Virus record (IMG/VR): IMGVR_UViG_3300036859_000370
Location: 1-44,763 of that record
Reading direction: 5' to 3' (one strand)
Length of the DNA stretch: 44,763 bases
DNA from: a virus
Below the pieces are notes generated by a model. It did not search any database and had not been told where the DNA came from. It saw only the letters and a program-made list of their open reading frames with translations. Numbering within the stretch: position 1 is the first letter of the stretch; every line of letters begins with the position of its first letter. Shown here in pieces: positions 22,364 to 28,952 of the stretch. A program made the position numbers and the translations under genes.

Positions 22364-22565
22364 CGTGCTTCACCCGTGACTTCGCCCACGTTCGCGCATG
22401 TTTGGACGAGCCCGTGCAGTTCGGGCAAAAGAACACGGTTTCAGACAGGTAGCTGAACCAGTTCCACGATTCAGCCCACTCACGGTTGTATGGCAAGAAA
22501 GCTGATCGTCGCCCGCAAGCATAACAACTAATCATGTCATAGTGTACGTCTGCTGTCGCTGCCAT
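22356..22565 (-). CDS. Zinc-ribbon small protein
   Basis: A 69-residue protein from ATG 22565, behind AAGGAGAAGCACG. CYACGRRSAFLPYN and FFCPNCTGSSKH give a CxxC-x(n)-CxxC ribbon enclosing a Trp-rich loop (REWAESWNWFSYLSE). It overlaps the upstream gene end by 29 bases. The ribosome binding site lies in a 26-base direct repeat shared with the next gene upstream. Confidence 0.55.
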   Translation of the reverse strand: MAATADVHYDMISCYACGRRSAFLPYNREWAESWNWFSYLSETVFFCPNCTGSSKHARTWAKSRVKHDG

Positions 22566-22809
22566 CGTGCTTCTCCTTGCATCTCTGGGCTGCCTTTGGG
22601 CAAGTCCAGCACAGACCGTTTTCGGCATTGTCGAATTCCGCAAGCGGGATCAGTTTGAAACCCGAGTTCAAAATTGTCTCCCCGCCGGAATAGCAAATGG
22701 CCGGAATCGCATCTGCCAATGAACGGCATTCATCCACGCTACCGACGTGGAAGATTTGGCCCTCGTAGCGATCGGCAAATTCAAGACAGGTGGTCAATAC
22801 GAAACTCAT
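22537..22809 (-). CDS. Hypothetical small protein
   Basis: A 90-residue protein from ATG 22809, behind GCAAGGAGAAGGG. It contains FVLTTCLEFADRYEGQIFHV and a Cys pair (LCWTCPKAAQRC). Its last ~15 residues are encoded by the repeat that holds the ribosome binding site of the next gene, so that tail may be under little selection. Function unknown. Confidence 0.5.
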   Translation of the reverse strand: MSFVLTTCLEFADRYEGQIFHVGSVDECRSLADAIPAICYSGGETILNSGFKLIPLAEFDNAENGLCWTCPKAAQRCKEKHDGSDSRRTL

Positions 22810-22837
22810 CCCTTCTCCTTGCATCTCTGGGCTGCCT
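22570..22837. repeat. 26-base direct repeat around two ribosome binding sites
   Basis: CTTCTCCTTGCATCTCTGGG followed by CTGCCT occurs exactly at 22570-22595 and 22812-22837. On the coding strand each copy encodes the end of one gene (AAQRCKEK) and the Shine-Dalgarno of the next, so the repeated unit is a gene boundary. Confidence 0.85.
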
Positions 22838-23006
22838 CGAACTCACATTGAAGGCAGCGCCGACGATAATCATCTGCAATCCGCTGGCTAAACGGCTGCC
22901 AGATTACATGACCGCACGACAGGACTATTCGGCGTTTGTATCCGTGACATCCCCATCCATGACCATGAAACAGCTTCTCCTCTACGATATTACGACGTAT
23001 CCTCAT
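22806..23006 (-). CDS. Hypothetical small Cys protein
   Basis: A 66-residue protein. I chose ATG 23006 (ATGA overlap with the gene above). The sequence MRIRRNIVEEKLFHGHGWGC then LSCGHVIWQPFSQRIADDYR and RCLQCEFEAAQ looks like a treble-clef or zinc-knuckle peptide (SCGH ... CLQC). Its final residues repeat those of the next gene (AAQRCKEK) because both encode the same ribosome-binding-site cassette. Confidence 0.5.
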   Translation of the reverse strand: MRIRRNIVEEKLFHGHGWGCHGYKRRIVLSCGHVIWQPFSQRIADDYRRRCLQCEFEAAQRCKEKG

Positions 23007-23155
23007 CTCGCTTGGCACTTCTCATGCTCCTTCATTAACCGCTCGACCTCTTCGGGAGGGACTATGCGGGCGATCTCGTGTCTCATCCACGGCTTGTTCA
23101 ACCCTTCACCCATAGTGGACATACACCAACACAGTAGTGTCACGGTCAACCACAC
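23003..23155 (-). CDS. 50-residue (or 39-residue) small protein
   Basis: A frame ending at TGA 23005-23003, which overlaps the next ATG. GTG 23155 (AAGGGGAGG just upstream) would add a hydrophobic start (WLTVTLLCWC); ATG 23122 gives 39 residues. The C-terminal part IARIVPPEEVERLMKEHEKC is a charged helix. Coupling supports it, but the start is uncertain. Confidence 0.4.
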   Translation of the reverse strand: MWLTVTLLCWCMSTMGEGLNKPWMRHEIARIVPPEEVERLMKEHEKCQAR

Positions 23156-23197
23156 GCCTCCCCTTGTGTCAGCAACACGTGCTACTGAGCCGTCGAT

Positions 23198-23278
23198 TCA
23201 GCCGAAATAGGATCCCGTTGCGGCATCACTGATTCTCTGGACATAATCGCCAACACTCACCGCAACCGCCTGACTCAC
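23198..23278 (-). CDS. 26-residue peptide gene
   Basis: GTG 23278 follows GAGGAGAGAGCG, a good ribosome binding site, 11 bases after the stop of the TM peptide gene. The frame MSQAVAVSVGDYVQRISDAA, ending TGSYFG, stops at TGA 23200-23198. Evidence is the start site and tight spacing only. Confidence 0.35.
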   Translation of the reverse strand: MSQAVAVSVGDYVQRISDAATGSYFG

Positions 23279-23288
23279 CGCTCTCTCC

Positions 23289-23414
23289 TCAACCCCCGGA
23301 AGGGGCACACGCAATTTGGCCGAAGTAATAACCAAGCAGGAAAGCGCCGATGAACACGCACGCTACTGCGAGACCCACAACGTACAATACTGGCTTGATC
23401 GCGTCTTCAATCAT
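23289..23414 (-). CDS. 41-residue single-TM protein
   Basis: ATG 23414 overlaps the preceding stop as ATGA. The peptide has a short acidic N-terminus and one membrane span (VLYVVGLAVACVFIGAFLLG), followed by a short tail with one Cys. Below usual ORF cut-offs but supported by coupling and composition. It may be an early membrane-acting host-takeover peptide (inference). Confidence 0.55.
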   Translation of the reverse strand: MIEDAIKPVLYVVGLAVACVFIGAFLLGYYFGQIACAPSGG

Positions 23415-23641
23415 GCGCTCGCCTCAATTTCAATGCCCTCGAACTCAGACATGTAATCTTCGACCGTTATCCATGCGGGACAGTGTTTGCAAATGTACCA
23501 AAACGGTTCGCCGGCTTGTGCGGCAGGGTGATCTGGTTCTTCAGTCGAACTACCTATGTAGCAATCCCCGAAGTGATGCGGTCCACCAACACATTCGCTG
23601 CAACGGAAACAAGGACCATCGTTATGCACGATCAGGCTCAT
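23411..23641 (-). CDS. Cys-rich small protein
   Basis: A 76-residue protein from ATG 23641, behind GGGGAGTGAGCGA. PCFRCSECVGGPHHFGDCY and FWYICKHCPAWITVEDYM give several CxxC pairs and His residues, likely one or two zinc sites. The C-terminus is acidic. It is the first gene after a 320-base non-coding stretch with strong hairpins. Function unknown. Confidence 0.55.
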   Translation of the reverse strand: MSLIVHNDGPCFRCSECVGGPHHFGDCYIGSSTEEPDHPAAQAGEPFWYICKHCPAWITVEDYMSEFEGIEIEASA

Positions 23642-23961
23642 TCGCTCACTCCCCTTGCTCCCTCGGCTACTCATCTGATAAGTTTCCCGCCGCCCCTTGC
23701 CGGACAGCGGGCCTAACGGCTATCCATTCGCAATTTACGGGGCACTGCGAGCCTGTTTACTCGTTACTCGCACAGGAGTGACAAGCCCCCTGCCGTGTGA
23801 CTCGGCTTTCTACAGGCAAACCACCGAGTCAGCATTACCGTTCGCACAGCCGCGCCCCTATGGGTATTGATGGACCGCCCCGGAGTTGAACCGGGACTTG
23901 GTTTCCGCATGTGAGTCGCTGATTGACTCATCATACCAAGCGTTGCTTTCGGTAGCTCATG
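23642..23961. other. Non-coding stretch with several hairpins and a tRNA-like arm
   Basis: No convincing gene lies here. Visible structures are TGACTCGG/CCGAGTCA (23798-23805 with 23824-23831), a T-arm-like hairpin (23879-23895), GAGTC-N7-GACTC (23913-23929) and the stem 23897-23902 with 23935-23940 that encloses it. It separates the RusA-side genes from the Cys-rich cluster and may hold a terminator plus promoter, or a small RNA. No consensus promoter was found. Confidence 0.5.
23871..23940 (-). ncRNA. tRNA-like 3' element, incomplete tRNA
   Basis: On the minus strand CCCGG-TTCAACT-CCGGG (23895-23879) is a perfect TPsiC-type arm with a 7-base loop, followed by GCGGTCC and A, like the 3' acceptor side of a tRNA. 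Immediately 5' is ACCAAG, which pairs with CTTGGT (23940-23935) like an anticodon stem. The interior is 32 bases with its own hairpin, and no proper 5' acceptor or D-arm is present. It may be a decayed tRNA, a tRNA fragment of an attachment site, or an unrelated small RNA. Confidence 0.3.
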
Positions 23962-24417
23962 CTACTTGCGGTTCAAACTTTCAAACTCCGGCCATAACGT
24001 GCCATACCTGTCTCGGATATAGAAGACTCGCATCATTTCGTCCGGTGGTTTTCCAATGCGTTGTAACAGGCAAATAGTTTCATCGAGTGGTTCGTTGATT
24101 CCATGCGGTCCATCGAAAGACCACTCGCCGTCTACGCGATATGCGACAAAACAGTACGATTCAGGATCATTGTCGCGAGAGGCGGCTCCGCGCCGTTGCG
24201 GTCCTCGTTCATCGTGCATTCTCGCTACATGTTTCGTCAGGCTATCCCGCGTCGGAAACCCGTTCCGCTCCTCGCAATGCTCGCACACCCACAGCAACCG
24301 CTTTACGAGTTTGCGCGGACACGTCGGGCATACGGTTCCGATGTCGTCAGCTTCGAGGTAGTGACAACACTCGGAACAGTACGCCACCGTCATGCGCCGC
24401 TTGCGGTCCATGCTCAT
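23962..24417 (-). CDS. Zinc-finger protein, multi-CxxC
   Basis: A 151-residue protein. The N-terminal ~65 residues hold three metal elements (YCSECCHYLEADDIGTVCPT CPRK, then WVCEHCEERNGFPTRDSLTK with HVARMH), the last resembling a C2H2 finger. The C-terminal ~70 residues form an unassigned alpha/beta domain (SYCFVAYRVDGEWSFDGPHG). It starts ~12 bases after the RusA stop; ATG 24417 and 24411 are both possible. Likely nucleic-acid binding; function unknown. Confidence 0.65.
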   Translation of the reverse strand: MSMDRKRRMTVAYCSECCHYLEADDIGTVCPTCPRKLVKRLLWVCEHCEERNGFPTRDSLTKHVARMHDERGPQRRGAASRDNDPESYCFVAYRVDGEWSFDGPHGINEPLDETICLLQRIGKPPDEMMRVFYIRDRYGTLWPEFESLNRK

Positions 24418-24428
24418 TCACGCTCAAT

Positions 24429-24836
24429 TCATGATTCGGAAATCTCACGGATAAGTACTTCCACGCGCGGCAACTGGTCTTGAGCGCAGTGAACCTTCTC
24501 AACCGTTAACCGTGCGATCTCGGAATCATCACGATAAGCGATTCCGTTCAGTGCGTCCGTAATCGTTTTAGCGATGTTGTCACCATCGGGACGCGTCAGC
24601 TTCCACGCTTGCGACCGTGGGTTATGTTTGCGCGGTGCACCTTTGCACGGCCAGTATGCAACGATACTCATTTCGAGCGGTCCAATCAGTAACTGCACGT
24701 TGCCATTCGCGAATTCGCGCACACGCTCCTCGTAGCGAACAGTCTTGGCTGGCGTGTAGGTGATCCCGCGCCGCGTGACGCGCGGACGCGCTTTCGCTAC
24801 AGGGACCCCGGGCACAGAAAAGCGAATCTCACTCAT
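24429..24836 (-). CDS. rusA: RusA-like Holliday junction resolvase
   Basis: A 135-residue protein from ATG 24836, which starts the conserved fold directly (MSEIRFSVPGVPVAKARPRV). Catalytic Asp residues lie in KLTRPDGDNIAKTITDALNG (D84, D86) and YRDDSEI (D103/D104), the RusA pattern. Basic residues in the N-terminal half (ARPRVTRRG) fit four-way junction binding. It should resolve recombination intermediates during replication or packaging. Together with the annealing-type gene, Gp157-like gene and HNH upstream it forms a recombination set. Confidence 0.93.
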   Translation of the reverse strand: MSEIRFSVPGVPVAKARPRVTRRGITYTPAKTVRYEERVREFANGNVQLLIGPLEMSIVAYWPCKGAPRKHNPRSQAWKLTRPDGDNIAKTITDALNGIAYRDDSEIARLTVEKVHCAQDQLPRVEVLIREISES

Positions 24837-24959
24837 AGCGTGGCGGAGCAAGGCTAAGGGCAGCGGCACAGTGTGATGAGGAAACAGTTGGGCAACCGGA
24901 TACCGCATCACGAAACCGAGTCAAATTGTCAAGGTTTCCTGTGCCGCTGCAAAACATTG
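24837..24959 (-). promoter_or_regulatory. Promoter region with a perfect 12-bp inverted repeat
   Basis: GCAGCGGCACAG (24860-24871) and its exact complement CTGTGCCGCTGC (24939-24950) flank 67 bases. Between them the minus strand carries two -35-like boxes in tandem, TTGACA (24932-24927) and TTGACT (24924-24919). The latter is 16 bases from TATCCG (24902-24897). A repressor dimer pair looping across the promoter, or a large RNA hairpin, would fit. It would drive rusA and downstream genes leftward. Confidence 0.4.
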
Positions 24960-25229
24960 CTACTCGTCCTCCCCCTCGACAAACGGCAGTGATGGCCGCT
25001 CCGCGCCGTCAATCGCTTCGAGTAATGCCACCGCGTAAGGACTTACCGTCTCGACGGGCGTGCCATTACTCTGTCGTTCCAGTGCAGCCTTGACCCGTAT
25101 AGCATCTTCGCGTGTATCGCAGTGCGCGATTACTCGCCATCGAGGACCATCGTGTTCCAATACTGCATGTGTGGGCCAACCGTACGTTTGTGCGCCGTCG
25201 TATTGCACCTCGGTCAGGTGGAAGCTCAC
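24960..25229 (-). CDS. Hypothetical early protein
   Basis: An 89-residue protein beginning MSFHLTEVQYDGAQTYGWPT. It contains a small alpha/beta segment (DGPRWRVIAHCDTREDAIRV) that looks like an RNP/ACT-like minidomain and an acidic tail (LPFVEGEDE). The start overlaps the HNH stop by 4 bases. Family not recognised. Confidence 0.55.
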   Translation of the reverse strand: MSFHLTEVQYDGAQTYGWPTHAVLEHDGPRWRVIAHCDTREDAIRVKAALERQSNGTPVETVSPYAVALLEAIDGAERPSLPFVEGEDE

Positions 25230-25516
25230 CGTATCACCTCATCTCGATTCAACATGTAGCCGGCTTCTCGTGCTTCTGCTGGTCTGTCGTGTAATTCACG
25301 ATGACATCTCGTACAAACTGCGAGATACCAGGTAGGATCTATTAACCGTTTGCCGCATCTGCCTCGCTTGTGATGGATCTGCGTGCTACTCGCTTTATTG
25401 CATCTCTCGCATACAGGGTTTTCGGAAAGATAACGTCTACGAACCTCCTCGTATACCCTTTCTCGTTCGAGCATACGGACACTCTTACGGCGCATGACTA
25501 CGCGGTCGCGGCTCAT
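25226..25516 (-). CDS. HNH endonuclease, small
   Basis: A 96-residue protein with the core YLSENPVCERCNKASSTQIH HKRGRCG, then PTWYLAVCTRCHRELHDRPA. This gives two CxxC knuckles, the HH element and a terminal H, typical of phage HNH nucleases acting on DNA. A basic N-terminal helix precedes it. It is one base coupled to the Gp157-like gene and lies among recombination genes, where it may process junction or packaging DNA. Confidence 0.85.
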   Translation of the reverse strand: MSRDRVVMRRKSVRMLERERVYEEVRRRYLSENPVCERCNKASSTQIHHKRGRCGKRLIDPTWYLAVCTRCHRELHDRPAEAREAGYMLNRDEVIR

Positions 25517-26115
25517 CAGCTTATCCTCAGGTGGCTGCCGCGCTCGCCGACAGTGACGCCGGGGATGGTTTCGCCAGACTCGATTGCTTTACGAATAGCA
25601 TCGCCGTCCGGCTGCGGAATTGTTTTCCAGAATCGTGCGTCCTGCACCAGTTTGGATTCGTCTATGCCTATTGGGATTGGGCCGCCGTTGCCCTGAACGT
25701 GCAGGCTGAATATACCAGCTTTGGCATGGGTCAGCCCGGCCTCTTCCATGCAGTTTTTCATGTACTGCTTGATCCATCCGGCTTTGTCGCGCCGGCGTTT
25801 TGCCGCTGCTTTCAGCCCCGCAACGATTTTCAGCACATCCTCAGCTTCGGTCTCAAATGCCTCGGCATCGCGCAGCGCGGATTTGTGCACGCCCACGCAA
25901 CCCTCGAGCTTGCGCTCGAACGGGATATTGGCCGCCTCGATTTGCGCTTCTATGCTCGCTACGGCTTCGGTGTATTCTTCGCCGTCGAGCAAGCTCAGAA
26001 TCGAATTCAAGGCGGCAAGTTCGCCGCTGAGTTCGTACAGCTTTAGACGTGGGGGATCAGCTACGGGCGTCAGTGTTTTGCGGATGGATTCTCGGGACAA
26101 TTCGTGTGCAGTCAT
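25516..26115 (-). CDS. Siphovirus Gp157-like protein
   Basis: A 199-residue protein from ATG 26115 (ATGA). It has a long charged N-terminal coiled coil (RLKLYELSGELAALNSILSL) and the run VVAGLKAAAKRRRDKAGWIK then QYMKNCMEEAGLTHAKAGIF SLHVQGN, followed by DARFWKTIPQPDGDAIRKAI. This order of helical domain, then 'K..I...M...g...i.t..f.i.v..n' is characteristic of the Gp157 family, often found with phage annealing proteins. The molecular role is not established. Confidence 0.82.
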   Translation of the reverse strand: MTAHELSRESIRKTLTPVADPPRLKLYELSGELAALNSILSLLDGEEYTEAVASIEAQIEAANIPFERKLEGCVGVHKSALRDAEAFETEAEDVLKIVAGLKAAAKRRRDKAGWIKQYMKNCMEEAGLTHAKAGIFSLHVQGNGGPIPIGIDESKLVQDARFWKTIPQPDGDAIRKAIESGETIPGVTVGERGSHLRIS

Positions 26116-26426
26116 CCTGCACCCTCCATTCCTCCGCACGGTGCCAGCCGTGGGGTTGCATTGCGACGTGCCTCAACGATTTGCGCCCGGACTTCATTCG
26201 ATAGGCTCATCCACGAAGCGATCGCCAACTCGCTGCCCCATGCCGATTTGGGCATCTCGTTGTAGATCAGCCAAACGATTTCCAACAACGATGCGCGGTT
26301 CTCTTCGTCGGCACACCTGAGCGATTCCATGAGATTGTTTCCGAGGACGGCACAGAGAAAATGGCCCGGCTCAATGCCCTCTACATAGTACCGTTGTAGC
26401 GCCTCGATAGTAGATCGTTTGATCAT
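26112..26426 (-). CDS. Helical early protein, unknown
   Basis: A 104-residue protein from ATG 26426 (ATGA overlap), beginning MIKRSTIEALQRYYVEGIEP then GHFLCAVLGNNLMESLRCAD. The sequence pattern (short HTH-like helices with 'eGi.PG.Fl.avL..dl...i..ad') resembles small phage proteins I have seen beside recombination genes, but I cannot name the family. Its C-terminus is helical and basic. Confidence 0.62.
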   Translation of the reverse strand: MIKRSTIEALQRYYVEGIEPGHFLCAVLGNNLMESLRCADEENRASLLEIVWLIYNEMPKSAWGSELAIASWMSLSNEVRAQIVEARRNATPRLAPCGGMEGAG

Positions 26427-27703
26427 GCTGCACCCCCCCGAATCCATGCCAGAAGTTCTCGCATGGAAGCAATGATCGTGTCACTTGATTGCTCGGGGCC
26501 CTTGAGGTTCAGCGCTTTCGCAAGGTGGAAGTTTTGCGCCATGCCGAGTCCGAGGCGGATGCTTGCGTACTTCTTTTTGACTTCGTCGCGCTCGGCGTAC
26601 TCCGCGATCTCGGAGGCCAGCTCGTCGTAGGTCATCTGATCGACGTCGACCGATGCGTGACCTTCCACGAGCTCCCCCTGGTAGAACGTATCATCGGCGT
26701 CGGGAATCTCACCCGTACACGCGGAGCAATCCACACGTCGGTCGTCATCTTGTTGCCGCTCCAGGTGCTTATCGACCGTTTGCATGTGCTCGAGCGTTGC
26801 ATCTCCCCACGACTCTAACCCGAGCTTTACCGCATGTCGATGCAGCAGGTCGTGGGAATACGTCCCATGTAACGCGGCGTTGAGTTTTGTCCGCGGGTCT
26901 CGCTTATCGGGCGGCGCTTCTTCTTCGGCTGGCATCCCCTGCGCGTTGCCATTATTCAGCCAGACGCCTTCCCCGCATTCCTTCTTCTTGCATTTGAAGT
27001 CCGGCGCATTCGGTTTGTGTGCGCCCGATGCTTTTTTGTCGCGATTATCCCACATGGAGCCATTACATTTCGGGCACCGTGGGGGGGGAGCCTTCGCTGT
27101 TTCTCCAGCCTCAGCGCGTACTTCCTCCATGTCCTGCGTGAAGAATTCGGACGCTGCGGTTGCATTCAGGGTCGCGGCGATATATGCGCTCTTTTGCGCC
27201 ATTTTCAGCGTCGAGTTGTGGCACAGTCCGGGGTCGTTCGCCTGACGCGGAATGAGTCCCTTCTTCTGGCTGAAATGGTAGTTGCTCGCCGAACCAATTC
27301 CCGACCCGGCAAACAGCCCCCCTTTCAACAACGTGCATTTCACCACAATCTGATAGCGTTGCGTCATGTCCACTGGAGGCATAGAGGGACCGGACACAAT
27401 CTCGTAATCAGGCACCAGTCCATGCGGCAAGCACACCAGTTCCGCACCTTCCTTCGTCAATCCAGGCTTGGCGTTGCCGATAGTGTAGAAATGTTTGTCC
27501 TCCTTCAGGCGATCGCGGATGTACTGTTCCAGTAGATCCCGCTGACGAGTAGCAAGCGCGAACTGATGCTCCAGTTCCGCGATAGACGGCAGGCTCTGCG
27601 CAACGAGTTCCCCCCCCCGTTCTCTTACTGCTAATGCATCTCCGTTCATTCCGTTCTTGCCTTTCGCTTCCCGTACGACGACTTGACCTTTCACATCCGA
27701 CAT
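26423..27703 (-). CDS. Putative phage single-strand annealing/recombination protein with zinc ribbon
   Basis: A 426-residue protein. Residues ~45-200 carry a block I associate with a phage and bacterial recombination-associated family (DLLEQYIRDRLKEDKHFYTI, KPGLTKEGAELVCLPHGLVP, then SSTLKMAQKS-type helix and AATLNATAASEFFTQDMEE). A zinc ribbon follows at ~208-250 (PPRCPKCNGSMWDNRDKK ... FKCKKKECGEGVWL). The C-terminal ~150 residues are helical and charged. Its neighbours (Gp157-like, HNH, RusA) support a DNA recombination role. No RecT or Erf signature was seen, so the biochemical class is uncertain. A C9 run at 27610-27618 encodes Gly-Gly in frame. Confidence 0.68.
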   Translation of the reverse strand: MSDVKGQVVVREAKGKNGMNGDALAVRERGGELVAQSLPSIAELEHQFALATRQRDLLEQYIRDRLKEDKHFYTIGNAKPGLTKEGAELVCLPHGLVPDYEIVSGPSMPPVDMTQRYQIVVKCTLLKGGLFAGSGIGSASNYHFSQKKGLIPRQANDPGLCHNSTLKMAQKSAYIAATLNATAASEFFTQDMEEVRAEAGETAKAPPPRCPKCNGSMWDNRDKKASGAHKPNAPDFKCKKKECGEGVWLNNGNAQGMPAEEEAPPDKRDPRTKLNAALHGTYSHDLLHRHAVKLGLESWGDATLEHMQTVDKHLERQQDDDRRVDCSACTGEIPDADDTFYQGELVEGHASVDVDQMTYDELASEIAEYAERDEVKKKYASIRLGLGMAQNFHLAKALNLKGPEQSSDTIIASMRELLAWIRGGAA

Positions 27704-27786
27704 GCTATCATCACCTCAATCTTTCCCGTTGTTTGTGGGTCCGGTTCGTTAACGCGAATCGGGCCCATTTCGTTTTTGTGGCTCAT
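27691..27786 (-). CDS. 31-residue peptide gene
   Basis: ATG 27786 is preceded by AAAAGGAGAAGAAACGG. The frame (MSHKNEMGPIRVNEPDPQTT and 11 more residues) ends at TGA 27693-27691, overlapping the start of the annealing-type gene by 13 bases. The good ribosome binding site and overlap suggest real translation, perhaps for coupling. Confidence 0.45.
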   Translation of the reverse strand: MSHKNEMGPIRVNEPDPQTTGKIEVMIACRM

Positions 27787-27802
27787 CCGTTTCTTCTCCT
27801 TT

Positions 27803-28030
27803 TCAGTTCAGGTTTTGGGCCATCCGCTTCAGCAATGCCTCTTCTTCCTGGTCCGCGTGCCATTCGTCGATCGCTTCCTTGCACGCTTCCACCGATGCGG
27901 CGGTTCCGATCCGGTTGTCTTCGGGACCGTCGTAATCCTTGTGATGGTAGATGTAATCGCAGTCGCGAACTGGAATCGGTGGGGCCTGATACGAGATCAC
28001 AAAATCACGGTATGTCTCACAGTCGCTCAT
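27803..28030 (-). CDS. Hypothetical small protein
   Basis: A 75-residue protein from ATG 28030 (ATGA overlap). It begins MSDCETYRDFVISYQAPPIP and contains DYIYHHKDYDGPEDNRIGTA followed by a helical acidic segment (EACKEAIDEWHADQEEEALL). The pattern resembles small phage proteins of an 'EAk.aID.w' type. Function unknown. Confidence 0.58.
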   Translation of the reverse strand: MSDCETYRDFVISYQAPPIPVRDCDYIYHHKDYDGPEDNRIGTAASVEACKEAIDEWHADQEEEALLKRMAQNLN

Positions 28031-28293
28031 CGGGACACCGGACAATCGTTTGGGGCATCGCCTTTCATGAGCTGCGACGCCGACAAAGCTGCGGCCGCAA
28101 AACCGGCATTTGTGTCGAGGACTCCAATGTCGGGGCACTTCTCGCCCCCTTCCACACGCACTACGACCTCGCCAGCATGGGCGTAGGGGATGAGATTTTG
28201 CTCCAGCCATGCGATCGCCGAATCGTCGAAATCAAATCCATCGTCTATCCACGACTGGTCTATCTCGATCGTCAGCCGAAACGTTTTGCTCAT
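28027..28293 (-). CDS. Hypothetical small acidic protein
   Basis: An 88-residue protein from ATG 28293; GAGGAGAGGAGACAG lies upstream. MSKTFRLTIEIDQSWIDDGF and a later VVVRVEGGEKCPDIGVLD suggest a small beta-rich fold. The same frame is open from ATG 28395, which would add 34 residues. A 23-codon frame starting at ATG 28361 ends in an ATGA overlap with this start and may couple translation. Confidence 0.55.
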   Translation of the reverse strand: MSKTFRLTIEIDQSWIDDGFDFDDSAIAWLEQNLIPYAHAGEVVVRVEGGEKCPDIGVLDTNAGFAAAALSASQLMKGDAPNDCPVSR

Positions 28294-28404
28294 TCGCTCA
28301 CTGTCTCCTCTCCTCGCCAATGTCGTATGTATCTCGAAGCCTCCGGACCCTCGGACCTCATCGCACCCCCCCTCACACATCTGAATGACGATCATGCAGC
28401 CAGA

Positions 28405-28638
28405 TCACGTAGATCGGGTCCATTTGACCGTCACCCCCATAGGCTTGCCCAAGCTGTAAACGAAGGCGATGGCGTGAGTCACGGATGCCAGCATACGGCC
28501 CATGTGTTGATCGTGGTCGGTATCGTGATCCTCCAGCAGGAGTTCGGCGAAGGCTCGTTGTTCCTCCCACTCCATCAACTGCTCTATGCTGAGCGGCAGA
28601 AAGGCAACTGGCCCGCCGCTGTCGTGGACGATGGTCAT
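28405..28638 (-). CDS. Hypothetical small protein
   Basis: A 77-residue protein from ATG 28638 behind GAGGAGATCAAGCC. ATG 28692, in frame and overlapping the upstream stop as ATGA, would add 18 residues. The sequence MTIVHDSGGPVAFLPLSIEQ then FAELLLEDHDTDHDQHMGRM LASV is helical and His/Asp-rich in the middle. Function unknown. Confidence 0.55.
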   Translation of the reverse strand: MTIVHDSGGPVAFLPLSIEQLMEWEEQRAFAELLLEDHDTDHDQHMGRMLASVTHAIAFVYSLGKPMGVTVKWTRST

Positions 28639-28688
28639 GGCTTGATCTCCTCTTTGCGCGGGAATGAGTCCGTCTCCTTTGTCTGCGC

Positions 28689-28952
28689 TCATCCGCCACC
28701 CCCCATCCCACAAACCTGAATCGCCACGATGCAACCAAGAGCAAACCCAACCGCCAGCCCGAAGATGAAACGCCCCCACTCAATCCACTTCGCGTCGTGT
28801 TTCAGCTCGTAGTTCTCGGCCTTCAGGTCGCGCATTTGGCGCAGCAAGGCCGCCATCTCCTCATCACGCCGCGCAAGTGCGCGTATCTCCTGCTCCTTCA
28901 GCGTGATCAGGTCCTCCGGCCCATTCACCCACGTGTTGTTGTGTTCGCGCAT
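28689..28952 (-). CDS. Coiled-coil protein with C-terminal membrane span
   Basis: An 87-residue protein from ATG 28952, which shares one base with the upstream stop (TAATG). The N-terminal ~55 residues form a coiled coil (LITLKEQEIRALARRDEEMA ALLRQ), followed by one membrane span (FIFGLAVGFALGCIVAIQVC) and a Gly tail. The topology suggests a tail-anchored membrane protein exposed to the cytoplasm, perhaps exclusion or host takeover. A G/C-tract is absent here. Confidence 0.62.
   Translation of the reverse strand: MREHNNTWVNGPEDLITLKEQEIRALARRDEEMAALLRQMRDLKAENYELKHDAKWIEWGRFIFGLAVGFALGCIVAIQVCGMGGGG

Noticed and set aside
23871-23974. A complete tRNA gene using GAACCGC (23974-23968) as 5' acceptor
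   Set aside because: That sequence is the end of the zinc-finger gene, the pairing has a mismatch, the total length is about 104 bases, and no normal D-arm or anticodon loop forms.
27634-28719. A 361-codon plus-strand frame over the early genes
   Set aside because: It overlaps several coupled minus-strand genes with good ribosome binding sites and codes for a Cys/Arg/Ser-rich non-protein-like sequence.
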